Below are positions 7,660 to 12,876 of a stretch of DNA of 12,876 nt, piece after piece (within the stretch, counting starts at the first letter, position 1; each line of letters begins with the position of its first letter). This DNA is from Burkholderiales bacterium (GTDB lineage: Bacteria; Pseudomonadota; Gammaproteobacteria; Burkholderiales; Casimicrobiaceae), in contig JAISPI010000146.1 of the NCBI GenBank assembly GCA_031275075.1, positions 1 through 12,876 on the forward strand. Reading direction: 5' to 3'. The notes under the pieces were generated by a model. The model saw nothing but the letters and a program-made list of their open reading frames with translations, had not been told where the DNA came from and did no database searches. Made by a program: the position numbers and the translations under genes.

Positions 7660-7836
7660 TTATTTAACCCGCGTTTCACAAAAGAAACGGCGCTCACGAT
7701 GCTCGCTCTTCTTGCCGATGTTGAACGAGGCCACTGGCCGATGGTAGCCCATGACCCGCGTCCACACTTCGCAACGCTGCCGCTCATCGTCGTTCAGGTT
7801 AATCGGCATGGCGGTATCAGTTTTACGTACATCCAT
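7660..7836 (-). CDS. Separately encoded glycyl-radical domain of class III ribonucleotide reductase (58 aa)
   Basis: A 58-codon gene with a strong Shine-Dalgarno (TAAGGAG, 7-8 nt before the ATG at 7836) and a TAA stop. The core, NLNDDERQRCEVWTRVMG then YHRPVASFNIGK and SEHRERRFF, matches the C-terminal glycyl-radical region of full-length class III reductases, where a zinc site is followed by a 'RvtGYyRPVqnwNdGKxqEfkdRk' pattern. Gly30 in RVMGY is the predicted radical residue. The adjacent NrdD stops right after its CPVH...CPKC motif and lacks this loop, so the two proteins together make one complete NrdD. The small protein would have to dock into the NrdD barrel and be activated by NrdG. 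Its frame differs from that of nrdD, so simple stop-codon readthrough cannot fuse them. Whether this split form has been named before is unknown to me; the assignment is by motif recognition without an alignment. Confidence 0.85.
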   Translation of the reverse strand: MDVRKTDTAMPINLNDDERQRCEVWTRVMGYHRPVASFNIGKKSEHRERRFFCETRVK

Positions 7837-7973
7837 TTTTAAACTCCTTATGAAACATTCCTGTCTGGGTTGTTGGGTATTTTTAGCACTAAATACGATT
7901 ACTACATTTTTTTACTTTCACTTTTCATTTTCATTCTACTGCTTGCATCCATTTTTTTACACCTTCCTTTTCA
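7837..7973 (-). other. AT-rich spacer between nrdD and the radical-domain gene
   Basis: This 137-nt stretch is far richer in A+T than its surroundings, and its first 75 or so bases on the transcribed strand are almost all purines. It begins with a second TGA directly after the nrdD TGA. It also holds the mini-frame listed separately and, at 7877-7896, a weak imperfect hairpin (GTATTTAG...CTAAAAATAC). Possible roles are a ribosome-reloading leader for the small gene or the scar of an insertion that split an ancestral nrdD. Neither is proven. Confidence 0.5.
7902..7952 (-). CDS. Possible 16-aa leader peptide frame
   Basis: MDASSRMKMKSESKKM followed by TAG. It has an AAGGAAGGTG Shine-Dalgarno about 7 nt before the ATG and lies in the same frame as nrdD, after the tandem TGA TGA. 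The ribosome-binding context (AAGGA...TAAAAAATGGATG) resembles that of the 58-aa gene. It may be translated as a leader, a remnant of a duplicated start, or simply chance in a purine-rich tract. The residues show no known motif. Confidence 0.2.
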   Translation of the reverse strand: MDASSRMKMKSESKKM

Positions 7974-10034
7974 TCAGGCCGGCGCCAACGCCTGTTGCTT
8001 CTTTTTGGTCAGCAACGCCTCATCACACTTCGGACAAAATTCGTACTCGCCGGCAAGATAGCCATGCACCGGACAAATTGAAAACGTCGGTGTCACGGTC
8101 ACATACGGCAAACGGTAACGCTCCAGCGCTCGCCGGATCAGATCACGACAGGCGTTGGCGCACGACACGCGCTCGGTCATGTACAGATGCAACACGGTGC
8201 CACCCGTGTATTTGGTCTGCAACGGCTCCTGCCGAGTCAACGCCTCGAACGGATCGTCGGTAAAACCAACCGGCAACTGCGTCGAATTGGTGTAATACGG
8301 CGCTTCCGGCGTTCCCGCCTGCAAAATGTCCGGAAAACGTTTTTTGTCTTCCTTGGCAAAACGATACGTCGTTCCTTCCGCCGGTGTTGCTTCCAGATTG
8401 TAGAGATGTCCCGTCTCTTCCTGAAAGGCAACCATTCGCTCACGCAAATGGTTCAGCAAATCTTCGGCAAACCGGTGCCCCCATTCGGTGGCGATGCTCT
8501 CCTTGTCGCCGGTAAAGTTGCGGATCATCTCGTTGACGCCGTTGATGCCGAGCGTCGAAAAATGATTACGCAGCGTCCCCAGGTAACGCTTGGTGTACGG
8601 GAACAAACCCTGATCGATCAATCGCTGAATGACTTTGCGTTTAATTTCAAGGCTTTCCTTTGCGATTTCGATCAGATAATCGAGACGGCGGTACAGTCCT
8701 TCACGGTCCCCGGCATACAGATAACCCAACCGTGCGCAGTTGATCGTGACCACGCCCAGCGAGCCGGTCTGCTCGGCGCTTCCGAATAAACCATTGCCGC
8801 GCTTCAGCAGTTCGCGCAAGTCGAGTTGCAACCGGCAACACATTGAGCGAATCATGTTGGGCTTCAGTTCCGAATTGAGGAAGTTCTGAAAATACGGCAG
8901 CCCATACTTGGCGGTCATCTCGAACAGTATTTCGCAATTCGGATGGTCCCAATCGAAATCCGGTGTGATGTTGTAGGTCGGAATCGGGAAAGTGAACACA
9001 CGACCCTTGGCATCACCGGTGGTCATCACTTCGATATACGCCCGGTTGATCATGTCCATTTCTTTTTGCAGTTCGCCGTAGGTGAACGGCTGTTCGACCC
9101 TTCCGATGACCGGCGCTTGTTCGCGCAAATCTTCAGGACACACCCAATCGAATGTCAGATTGGTGAACGGCGTCTGCGTGCCCCAGCGCGACGGCACATT
9201 CAAGTTGTAAATCAATTCCTGAATGCACTGCTTCACCTCATCGTACGACATGCCGTCCTTGCGGATGAACGGCGCCATATAGGTATCGAACGACGAAAAC
9301 GCTTGCGCGCCCGCCCATTCGTTCTGTAACGTGCCCAGGAAATTAACGATTTGTCCGACCGCGCTGCTCATGTGTTTCGGCGGTCCCGCTTCCACCTTGC
9401 CGGGCACCCCATTCAATCCTTCGAACAACAGCGTGCGCAACGACCAGCCTGCGCAATAGCCTGCCAGCATGTCGAGATCGTGGATGTGTACATCACCTTC
9501 GCGGTGCGCCTGCCCGATCTCCGGTTCGTACACATGGTCGAGCCAGTAATTGGCGACCACTTTGCCCGATACGTTCAGAATCAAACCGCCCAGTGAATAA
9601 CCTTGATTGGCGTTGGCGTTAACCCGCCAGTCGCGCTGATCAAGGTATTCGTCGATGGCGTTGGCGACATTGATCAGTGTCTTCTGAGTGTCGCGCAGTT
9701 GCTTGTGTTTTTCACGGTAGACGATGTAGGCGCGCGCCGTCACATAATAGCCGGCCGCGATCAGCGTTTCCTCAGCGCGATCCTGGATCGCCTCAATCGT
9801 CGGCACACCACCCAGTGTTTTATACGCCAGCACCCGAGCCACCTGCGAAGCAAGTCTTTGCGCTTCGCGTTCATCGAATTCACCGGTTGCTTTGCCCGCT
9901 TTGGTGATCGCCATTGCGATTTTCTGCAACTCAAACGGCGCCCGTGAACCGTCGCGCTTAATAACCTGACGCGGCGACAACACGGACTCTCCCAAAGCAG
10001 CGGCTGGTGATGAAGCTGATGGCGAAGCAGACAT
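7974..10034 (-). CDS. nrdD: Anaerobic (class III) ribonucleoside-triphosphate reductase, large part lacking the glycyl-radical loop
   Basis: A 686-aa cytoplasmic enzyme that reduces ribonucleotides to deoxyribonucleotides without oxygen. The ATG at 10034 has a GAAGGAAGG Shine-Dalgarno. An ATP-cone allosteric domain occupies about residues 22-110 (QVIKRDGSRAPFELQKI...ARAYIVYREKH). The catalytic barrel has DVHIHDLDM at 181-189 with Cys194 (likely a catalytic thiol), RSMCCRLQ with Cys399/Cys400 (one the likely thiyl-radical residue) and GSLGVVTINCARLG at 425-438. The C-terminus holds a zinc-like site Cys654, His657, Cys667, Cys670 (CPVHGYL...FCPKC) and then ends after 16 residues. Family members normally continue into a conserved glycyl-radical loop, which is absent here and is found instead in the 58-aa gene downstream. 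The reading frame is clean, so it reads as a split enzyme, not a decayed one. Two TGA stops lie in tandem. Confidence 0.95.
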   Translation of the reverse strand: MSASPSASSPAAALGESVLSPRQVIKRDGSRAPFELQKIAMAITKAGKATGEFDEREAQRLASQVARVLAYKTLGGVPTIEAIQDRAEETLIAAGYYVTARAYIVYREKHKQLRDTQKTLINVANAIDEYLDQRDWRVNANANQGYSLGGLILNVSGKVVANYWLDHVYEPEIGQAHREGDVHIHDLDMLAGYCAGWSLRTLLFEGLNGVPGKVEAGPPKHMSSAVGQIVNFLGTLQNEWAGAQAFSSFDTYMAPFIRKDGMSYDEVKQCIQELIYNLNVPSRWGTQTPFTNLTFDWVCPEDLREQAPVIGRVEQPFTYGELQKEMDMINRAYIEVMTTGDAKGRVFTFPIPTYNITPDFDWDHPNCEILFEMTAKYGLPYFQNFLNSELKPNMIRSMCCRLQLDLRELLKRGNGLFGSAEQTGSLGVVTINCARLGYLYAGDREGLYRRLDYLIEIAKESLEIKRKVIQRLIDQGLFPYTKRYLGTLRNHFSTLGINGVNEMIRNFTGDKESIATEWGHRFAEDLLNHLRERMVAFQEETGHLYNLEATPAEGTTYRFAKEDKKRFPDILQAGTPEAPYYTNSTQLPVGFTDDPFEALTRQEPLQTKYTGGTVLHLYMTERVSCANACRDLIRRALERYRLPYVTVTPTFSICPVHGYLAGEYEFCPKCDEALLTKKKQQALAPA

Positions 10035-10116
10035 AGACCTTCCTTCGGGTAAAGATTTAGACCGAGAATACGCAGAATAAAGAAAAAAACACGTCCCTTT
10101 TGTGCTGGCCGACGAT

Positions 10117-10146
10117 GCCTACACCGCTATATCTAGCGGTGTAGGC
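10117..10146. promoter_or_regulatory. Perfect 13-bp inverted repeat with NrdR-like core, upstream of nrdD
   Basis: GCCTACACCGCTA and TAGCGGTGTAGGC flank a 4-nt centre (TATC), 82 nt upstream of the nrdD ATG. The central ten bases CTATATCTAG match the core of the NrdR box (CwATATATwG) at nine positions. The outer bases CCG/CGG differ from the usual ACA/TGT. NrdR represses ribonucleotide reductase genes, usually through two boxes about three helical turns apart; a clear second box was not found. No T-run follows on either strand, so a terminator is unlikely. Confidence 0.45.
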
Positions 10147-10149
10147 GGA

Positions 10150-10172
10150 TTCTACCTCAATAAATGGTAGAA
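10150..10172. repeat. 7-bp inverted repeat beside the nrdD palindrome
   Basis: TTCTACC and GGTAGAA flank a 9-nt centre, beginning 4 nt after the 13-bp palindrome. The two centres are about 30 bp apart, close to three helical turns. This could be a second weak half of a paired operator, but its core does not resemble the NrdR box. Confidence 0.3.
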
Positions 10173-10379
10173 AAAAACAGGGATCGCCATTTTTTGATTG
10201 TCTTTCGCCGGCGACAAAATGGGCGGAAACCTCGGTATAAGGCCGTCCGGCCTGTGGAAGAAGCGCAACAGGCGCACGGCAAAAACCTTAACCGCGGCCG
10301 CAGCGATCATCAATGCGTTCGCCATGAACGCACCCCTCGCCATTAACCCCGTTCCAAACTGAAAGTGGAAACGGTGTTG

Positions 10380-10408
10380 TTGCCAACAGCAAAGCGCTAA
10401 CATAATAT
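10380..10408 (+). promoter_or_regulatory. Sigma70-like promoter for the response-regulator operon, with palindrome over the -10
   Basis: TTGCCA (10380-10385, 5 of 6 to the -35) and TAATAT (10403-10408, 4 of 6 to the -10) are 17 bp apart. Transcription would start near 10415, giving a leader of about 70 nt. The -10 is inside the 13-bp palindrome AACATA-A-TATGTT (10399-10411), a possible operator, for example for autoregulation. Confidence 0.45.
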
Positions 10409-10486
10409 GTTGCGACCGCTAATCCCCGAACGGCGAAGACAGTAGGTGACGCGTTATCGCGGCACGTTGGTCAAAAGAGAAGATTT

Positions 10487-11200
10487 ATGCGTATTCTGGT
10501 GCTTGAAGATGATGCTGCGCAGGGAGATGCTTTAACTTCATTGCTGGAGCAGTCCGGCCATAAGGCGCACCTGTTCACCCGTGGCGATGATGTGATGCGT
10601 GTGTTGCGCCGCGAAATTTTTGATCTGGCGCTGCTCGACTGGCATACGCCGGGGGCTACCGGTCGCGAAGTATTGACCTGGATCCGCGAACAACTGCTGG
10701 AACCATTGCCGGTCATCTTCGTATCGCAACAGGACAACGAGACCGCTATCGTCGATGCGCTAACAGCAGGCGCTGACGATTACCTGACCAAGCCGATCCG
10801 GCCGGCGGAATTGCTCGCCCGTATCGCCGCGGTCATGCGACGGCGCGCCAATGTTGACCTTTCGCAACAACCCATGTTGCGCGTCGGCACCCTGACGCTT
10901 GATCGCAGCGCCCGGTCGGCAACCGTTCGTGGCCGCCTGATCGATCTCACACAAAAGGAATTCGAACTTGCCTGGTACCTGTTTCGTCATCTCGGGCAGT
11001 TGGTGCCGCGCGTCCAAACGCTGCAAGCCATTTGGGGCGTTACCGAGTCCGTCAATTCACGAACGCTGGATACCCACATCAGCCGGTTACGCCGCAAGCT
11101 CGAACTGACTCCGGAAAACGGTTTTTGTCTGATCTCTGTCTACGGTTACGGATACCGCGTTGAACTCATCGAGCCAGAGAGTGTTGCCACTTATGATTAG
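10487..11200 (+). CDS. OmpR/PhoB-family response regulator
   Basis: A 237-aa cytoplasmic two-component transcription factor. The receiver domain (1-120) has the acidic pocket Glu7/Asp8/Asp9 (MRILVLEDDAAQ), phospho-acceptor Asp51 (LALLDWHTP), Ser80 and Lys102 (YLTKPIRP), so it should be phosphorylatable. The winged-helix DNA-binding domain (about 130-230) has LTQKEFELAWYLFRH, the recognition-helix region SRTLDTHISRLRRKLE and the wing YGYGYR. The start at 10487 has an AGAGAAG Shine-Dalgarno. Its last eight bases overlap the start of the LysM-FecR gene, indicating translational coupling. No sensor kinase is present within the window; it may be beyond the right edge or elsewhere. The target genes are unknown; the downstream surface protein is a natural candidate. 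Confidence 0.95.
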   Translation: MRILVLEDDAAQGDALTSLLEQSGHKAHLFTRGDDVMRVLRREIFDLALLDWHTPGATGREVLTWIREQLLEPLPVIFVSQQDNETAIVDALTAGADDYLTKPIRPAELLARIAAVMRRRANVDLSQQPMLRVGTLTLDRSARSATVRGRLIDLTQKEFELAWYLFRHLGQLVPRVQTLQAIWGVTESVNSRTLDTHISRLRRKLELTPENGFCLISVYGYGYRVELIEPESVATYD

Positions 11201-12851
11201 TTTTCGCCTTTCTTCTGTTTTTCTCTCCGGCCTTTTTGCGCTGACGCTACATGCCGCCGAACCGGCGGGAGTTACCGCTGACGTTATCACTGATGTTATC
11301 ACTGGTGTTGTCACTGGTGTTGTCAAATACACCGTGCAACCGGGTGACACCATCAGCGGCCTTTCCGAGCGTTATCTCAATGGCCGTGGCCGCTGGGCCG
11401 CTATCGAGCGGGTCAATCCCGGTCTCGATATTCACAAGCTGCGTCCCGGACAAACGCTGTACCTTCCAGAAAGCCGTATCTCGTCAGTCGGCAAAACCGC
11501 CAAAGTGCTAAAAGTTAATGGACAGGCGCAAAGCGAGGGGGTTGACTTGCAGGAAGGACAACAATTAAGCGCCGGATCGGTGATCGACGTTGCTGCCGAC
11601 AGCTTCGTCACCTTGCAGTTGGATGATGGCAGTATTCTGGTCGTCGAACCCAATACCCGGGCGCGCCTCGATGAATTACGTCAGATGTCAACCGGCTCCC
11701 CGCGTTCGTCGATACATATCGACCGTGGCCGGATCAATGTCAAAGCCGCGCCGCAAACCGAACCAGGCGCGCGTTTCGAAATTTCGACACCAAGCGCAAC
11801 CACCGCCGTGCGCGGCACCCGATTTCGGGTTAGCGAAAAAGAAGATGGCGCAACGGTCGTTGAGGTGAACGAAGGCCTTGTCCATGTCGCCGCGGCGGAA
11901 ACAGGCAAAGGCGTCGCTGTTCCCGCAGGTAACGGAAGTATCGTCGTCGCCGGCCAAACGCTTGACGTCAAACCTCTGCTACCGGCGCCAGACTTAAGCC
12001 AATTGCCGGAAGAGTATACCCAGACCATTCTGGAAATCACTTTCCCGCCGGTAACCAACGCTGTAGCTTACCGCGTTACCATAGCGCGTGACGCTGCATT
12101 TGTTGATGTCGTCGCTGCTGCCGAAAACACGTTGCCGCAACTCAAAGTTACCGGTTTATCCGATGGCAAATATTACTTATGCGCTCGCGCCATTTCCGCC
12201 GATGGCCTGCACGGTCTTGAGAACGGTAACGCTTTCCTGCTGCACGCCCGTCCCGAACCGCCGTTTGCGTCATCGCCCGTCCTCGACAAACATGTCGCCA
12301 CAGGATCGGTCATGTTGATGTGGGCCGCGCCGGAAAACGTCACCGCCTACGACATCCATATCATCCGCAACGGACAACTGTTGTCGCGTATTGAACGCCA
12401 TCCGGAATCTTCGTACCTGCTGGAGGCTGTCCCCGGCCAGTACCAGTGGCAACTGGCCTCCCGCGACACCAACGATCATCTCGGCCCGTTTGGTCAGTGG
12501 AGTACTTTCACCGTTGTCGAACCGCCCAGTGCTCCGACCGCGCAAGCCCATCTTGCCGGAGACAACAACATCCTGACTTTGGTATGGGCTGGAGCTCCCG
12601 ATCAAACGTACCATTGGCAACTCGCTTCAAACAGCGATTTTTCGCCCATCGATAAAGAAGGGGATTCCACAAAATCCAGTATTGAACTGCCGATGCCAAG
12701 CGCCGGCGCCTATTTTGTTCGGATACGCGCAATCACCAGCGATGGCATCGAGGGGCCGTACAGCAGTGCTCAAAAATTTGTCATCCCAGAGAAAGAAAGC
12801 AAAATTCCTCTCTGGATAATTCCGTTTTTACTGCCGTTTTTTGTATTGTGA
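11193..12851 (+). CDS. Secreted LysM-FecR domain protein with fibronectin-like C-terminal modules
   Basis: 552 aa from the ATG at 11193. This start overlaps the regulator stop and gives a clean signal peptide (MISFRLSSVFLSGLFALTLHA, likely cleaved before AEP); an earlier in-frame start at 11160 would add 11 residues. In order: signal peptide (1-21); a short (D/G)V(I/V)T repeat linker (26-45); a LysM peptidoglycan-binding domain (about 45-93, KYTVQPGDTISGLSERYL...LRPGQTLYLP); a FecR-type beta domain (about 120-230) with the diagnostic STPSATTAVRGTRFRV; and two or three fibronectin-III-like repeats (about 278-540, AYRVTIARD...YYLCARAISADG, YHWQLASNSDF...YFVRIRAITSDGIEGPYS). It ends in a hydrophobic tail (KIPLWIIPFLLPFFVL). 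This is a periplasmic or cell-wall protein. Unlike the sigma regulator FecR it has no N-terminal cytoplasmic domain, so direct anti-sigma activity is not expected. Function unknown; envelope sensing or scaffolding is inferred. Confidence 0.9.
   Translation: MISFRLSSVFLSGLFALTLHAAEPAGVTADVITDVITGVVTGVVKYTVQPGDTISGLSERYLNGRGRWAAIERVNPGLDIHKLRPGQTLYLPESRISSVGKTAKVLKVNGQAQSEGVDLQEGQQLSAGSVIDVAADSFVTLQLDDGSILVVEPNTRARLDELRQMSTGSPRSSIHIDRGRINVKAAPQTEPGARFEISTPSATTAVRGTRFRVSEKEDGATVVEVNEGLVHVAAAETGKGVAVPAGNGSIVVAGQTLDVKPLLPAPDLSQLPEEYTQTILEITFPPVTNAVAYRVTIARDAAFVDVVAAAENTLPQLKVTGLSDGKYYLCARAISADGLHGLENGNAFLLHARPEPPFASSPVLDKHVATGSVMLMWAAPENVTAYDIHIIRNGQLLSRIERHPESSYLLEAVPGQYQWQLASRDTNDHLGPFGQWSTFTVVEPPSAPTAQAHLAGDNNILTLVWAGAPDQTYHWQLASNSDFSPIDKEGDSTKSSIELPMPSAGAYFVRIRAITSDGIEGPYSSAQKFVIPEKESKIPLWIIPFLLPFFVL
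11280..11327 (+). repeat. 12-bp in-frame tandem repeat in the LysM-FecR gene
   Basis: Four consecutive 12-bp units (GACGTTATCACT, GATGTTATCACT, GGTGTTGTCACT, GGTGTTGTCAAA) encode DVIT-DVIT-GVVT-GVVK between the signal peptide and the LysM domain. The preceding 12 bases (GVTA) may be a fifth, degenerate unit. Because the period is a multiple of three, copy-number change would alter linker length without a frameshift. Confidence 0.8.
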
Positions 12852-12853
12852 AC

Positions 12854-12876
12854 ATGAAAACCGGATCGTACGCGCC
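12854..12876 (+). CDS. Start of a downstream gene, cut by the window edge
   Basis: An ATG two bases after the LysM-FecR stop opens a frame MKTGSYA that runs off the window. There is no separate Shine-Dalgarno, so translation would be coupled to the gene before it. Seven residues do not allow identification. In related bacteria LysM/FecR proteins are often followed by membrane sensors with CHASE2 domains, which would supply a signalling partner here, but that is inference from context only. Confidence 0.45.

Larger units (their letters stand above)
10035..10486. other. 452-nt non-coding divergent region between nrdD and the response regulator
   Basis: This region separates the two divergent transcription units. 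It contains two inverted repeats near nrdD and a sigma70-like promoter near the regulator gene, each listed separately. Minus-strand sequence just before nrdD is T-rich, and no clear nrdD -35/-10 pair stands out; TATTCT elements near 10055-10070 are weak candidates. A minus-strand open frame (about 10152-10355, starting MANALMIAAAAV) has a possible GAGG Shine-Dalgarno and a hydrophobic N-terminus but matches nothing I recognise and is not called. No FNR-type TTGAT-N4-ATCAA site was seen. Confidence 0.6.

Noticed and set aside
7837..7976. Stop-codon readthrough, selenocysteine or simple frameshift joining nrdD to the radical domain
   Set aside because: The two coding regions are in different frames, the nrdD TGA is followed at once by a second TGA, the gap is 137 nt with further stops, and the small gene has its own strong Shine-Dalgarno. 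A sequencing error of one base cannot fuse them.
7870..8061. Hydrophobic plus-strand frame of 63 codons (many F, L, I)
   Set aside because: It is the complement of the purine-rich spacer and the nrdD 3' end. Its hydrophobicity simply reflects T-rich sequence, and no ribosome-binding site is present.
10089..10104. ACAC...GTG half-sites as a second NrdR box
   Set aside because: The half-sites are 9 nt apart instead of 8 and the A/T-rich core of the NrdR box is missing (GTCCCTTTT).
10152..10403. Minus-strand open frame of up to 83 codons (inner start MANALMIAAAAV) upstream of nrdD, and the opposite 60-codon frame
   Set aside because: No recognisable family; the antisense frame is Arg/His-rich like a chance frame, and codon use is mixed. 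The inner start has only a modest GAGG site. Left uncalled, but homologue conservation could revive the minus-strand frame.
1..12876. CRISPR array, tRNA, rRNA, IS element or prophage genes
   Set aside because: No direct-repeat/spacer series, no cloverleaf-like segments, no transposase or integrase motifs, and no target-site duplications were seen by eye.

Overview
The window looks like chromosomal DNA from a Gram-negative proteobacterium, most likely a betaproteobacterium. The reasons are: moderately high GC; a miaB-phoH gene pair; a ComM/YifB ATPase; an oxygen-sensitive class III ribonucleotide reductase with its activase; and a LysM/FecR secreted protein next to an OmpR-type regulator. The class assignment is inferred from protein style, not from a marker gene. 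No rRNA, tRNA, IS element or CRISPR array was seen.

Left part (1-4454), minus strand. miaB (tRNA methylthiotransferase) is followed by a large lipid-anchored zinc metalloprotease and then by the first 52 codons of a PhoH/YbeZ ATPase that runs off the left edge. The gaps are 35 and 37 nt, so this looks like one operon with a protease inserted between two genes that are usually adjacent. A LysE/RhtB exporter leaves on the plus strand from the same short intergenic region and converges on comM, with a small hairpin between the two stop codons.

Middle part (5174-10034), minus strand. In transcription order this holds nrdD (anaerobic ribonucleotide reductase, 686 aa), a 58-codon gene, nrdG (radical-SAM activase) and comM. 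The small gene is the highlight. The NrdD polypeptide stops just after its zinc-binding motif and lacks the glycyl-radical loop, while the 58-aa protein carries a glycyl-radical-like motif (RVMGYHRPV...N.GK...ERRFF) and has its own strong Shine-Dalgarno. The catalytic radical site of this enzyme therefore appears to be supplied by a separate polypeptide. An AT-rich 137-nt spacer separates the two parts, and a good intrinsic terminator lies between the small gene and nrdG.

Right part (10035-12876). A 452-nt non-coding stretch holds a perfect 13-bp inverted repeat upstream of nrdD, with a core resembling the NrdR box, and a plausible plus-strand promoter. That promoter would drive an OmpR-family response regulator whose end overlaps a secreted LysM-FecR-fibronectin-like protein. 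A further gene starts 2 nt after that protein and is cut by the window edge. No histidine kinase is visible in this cassette.
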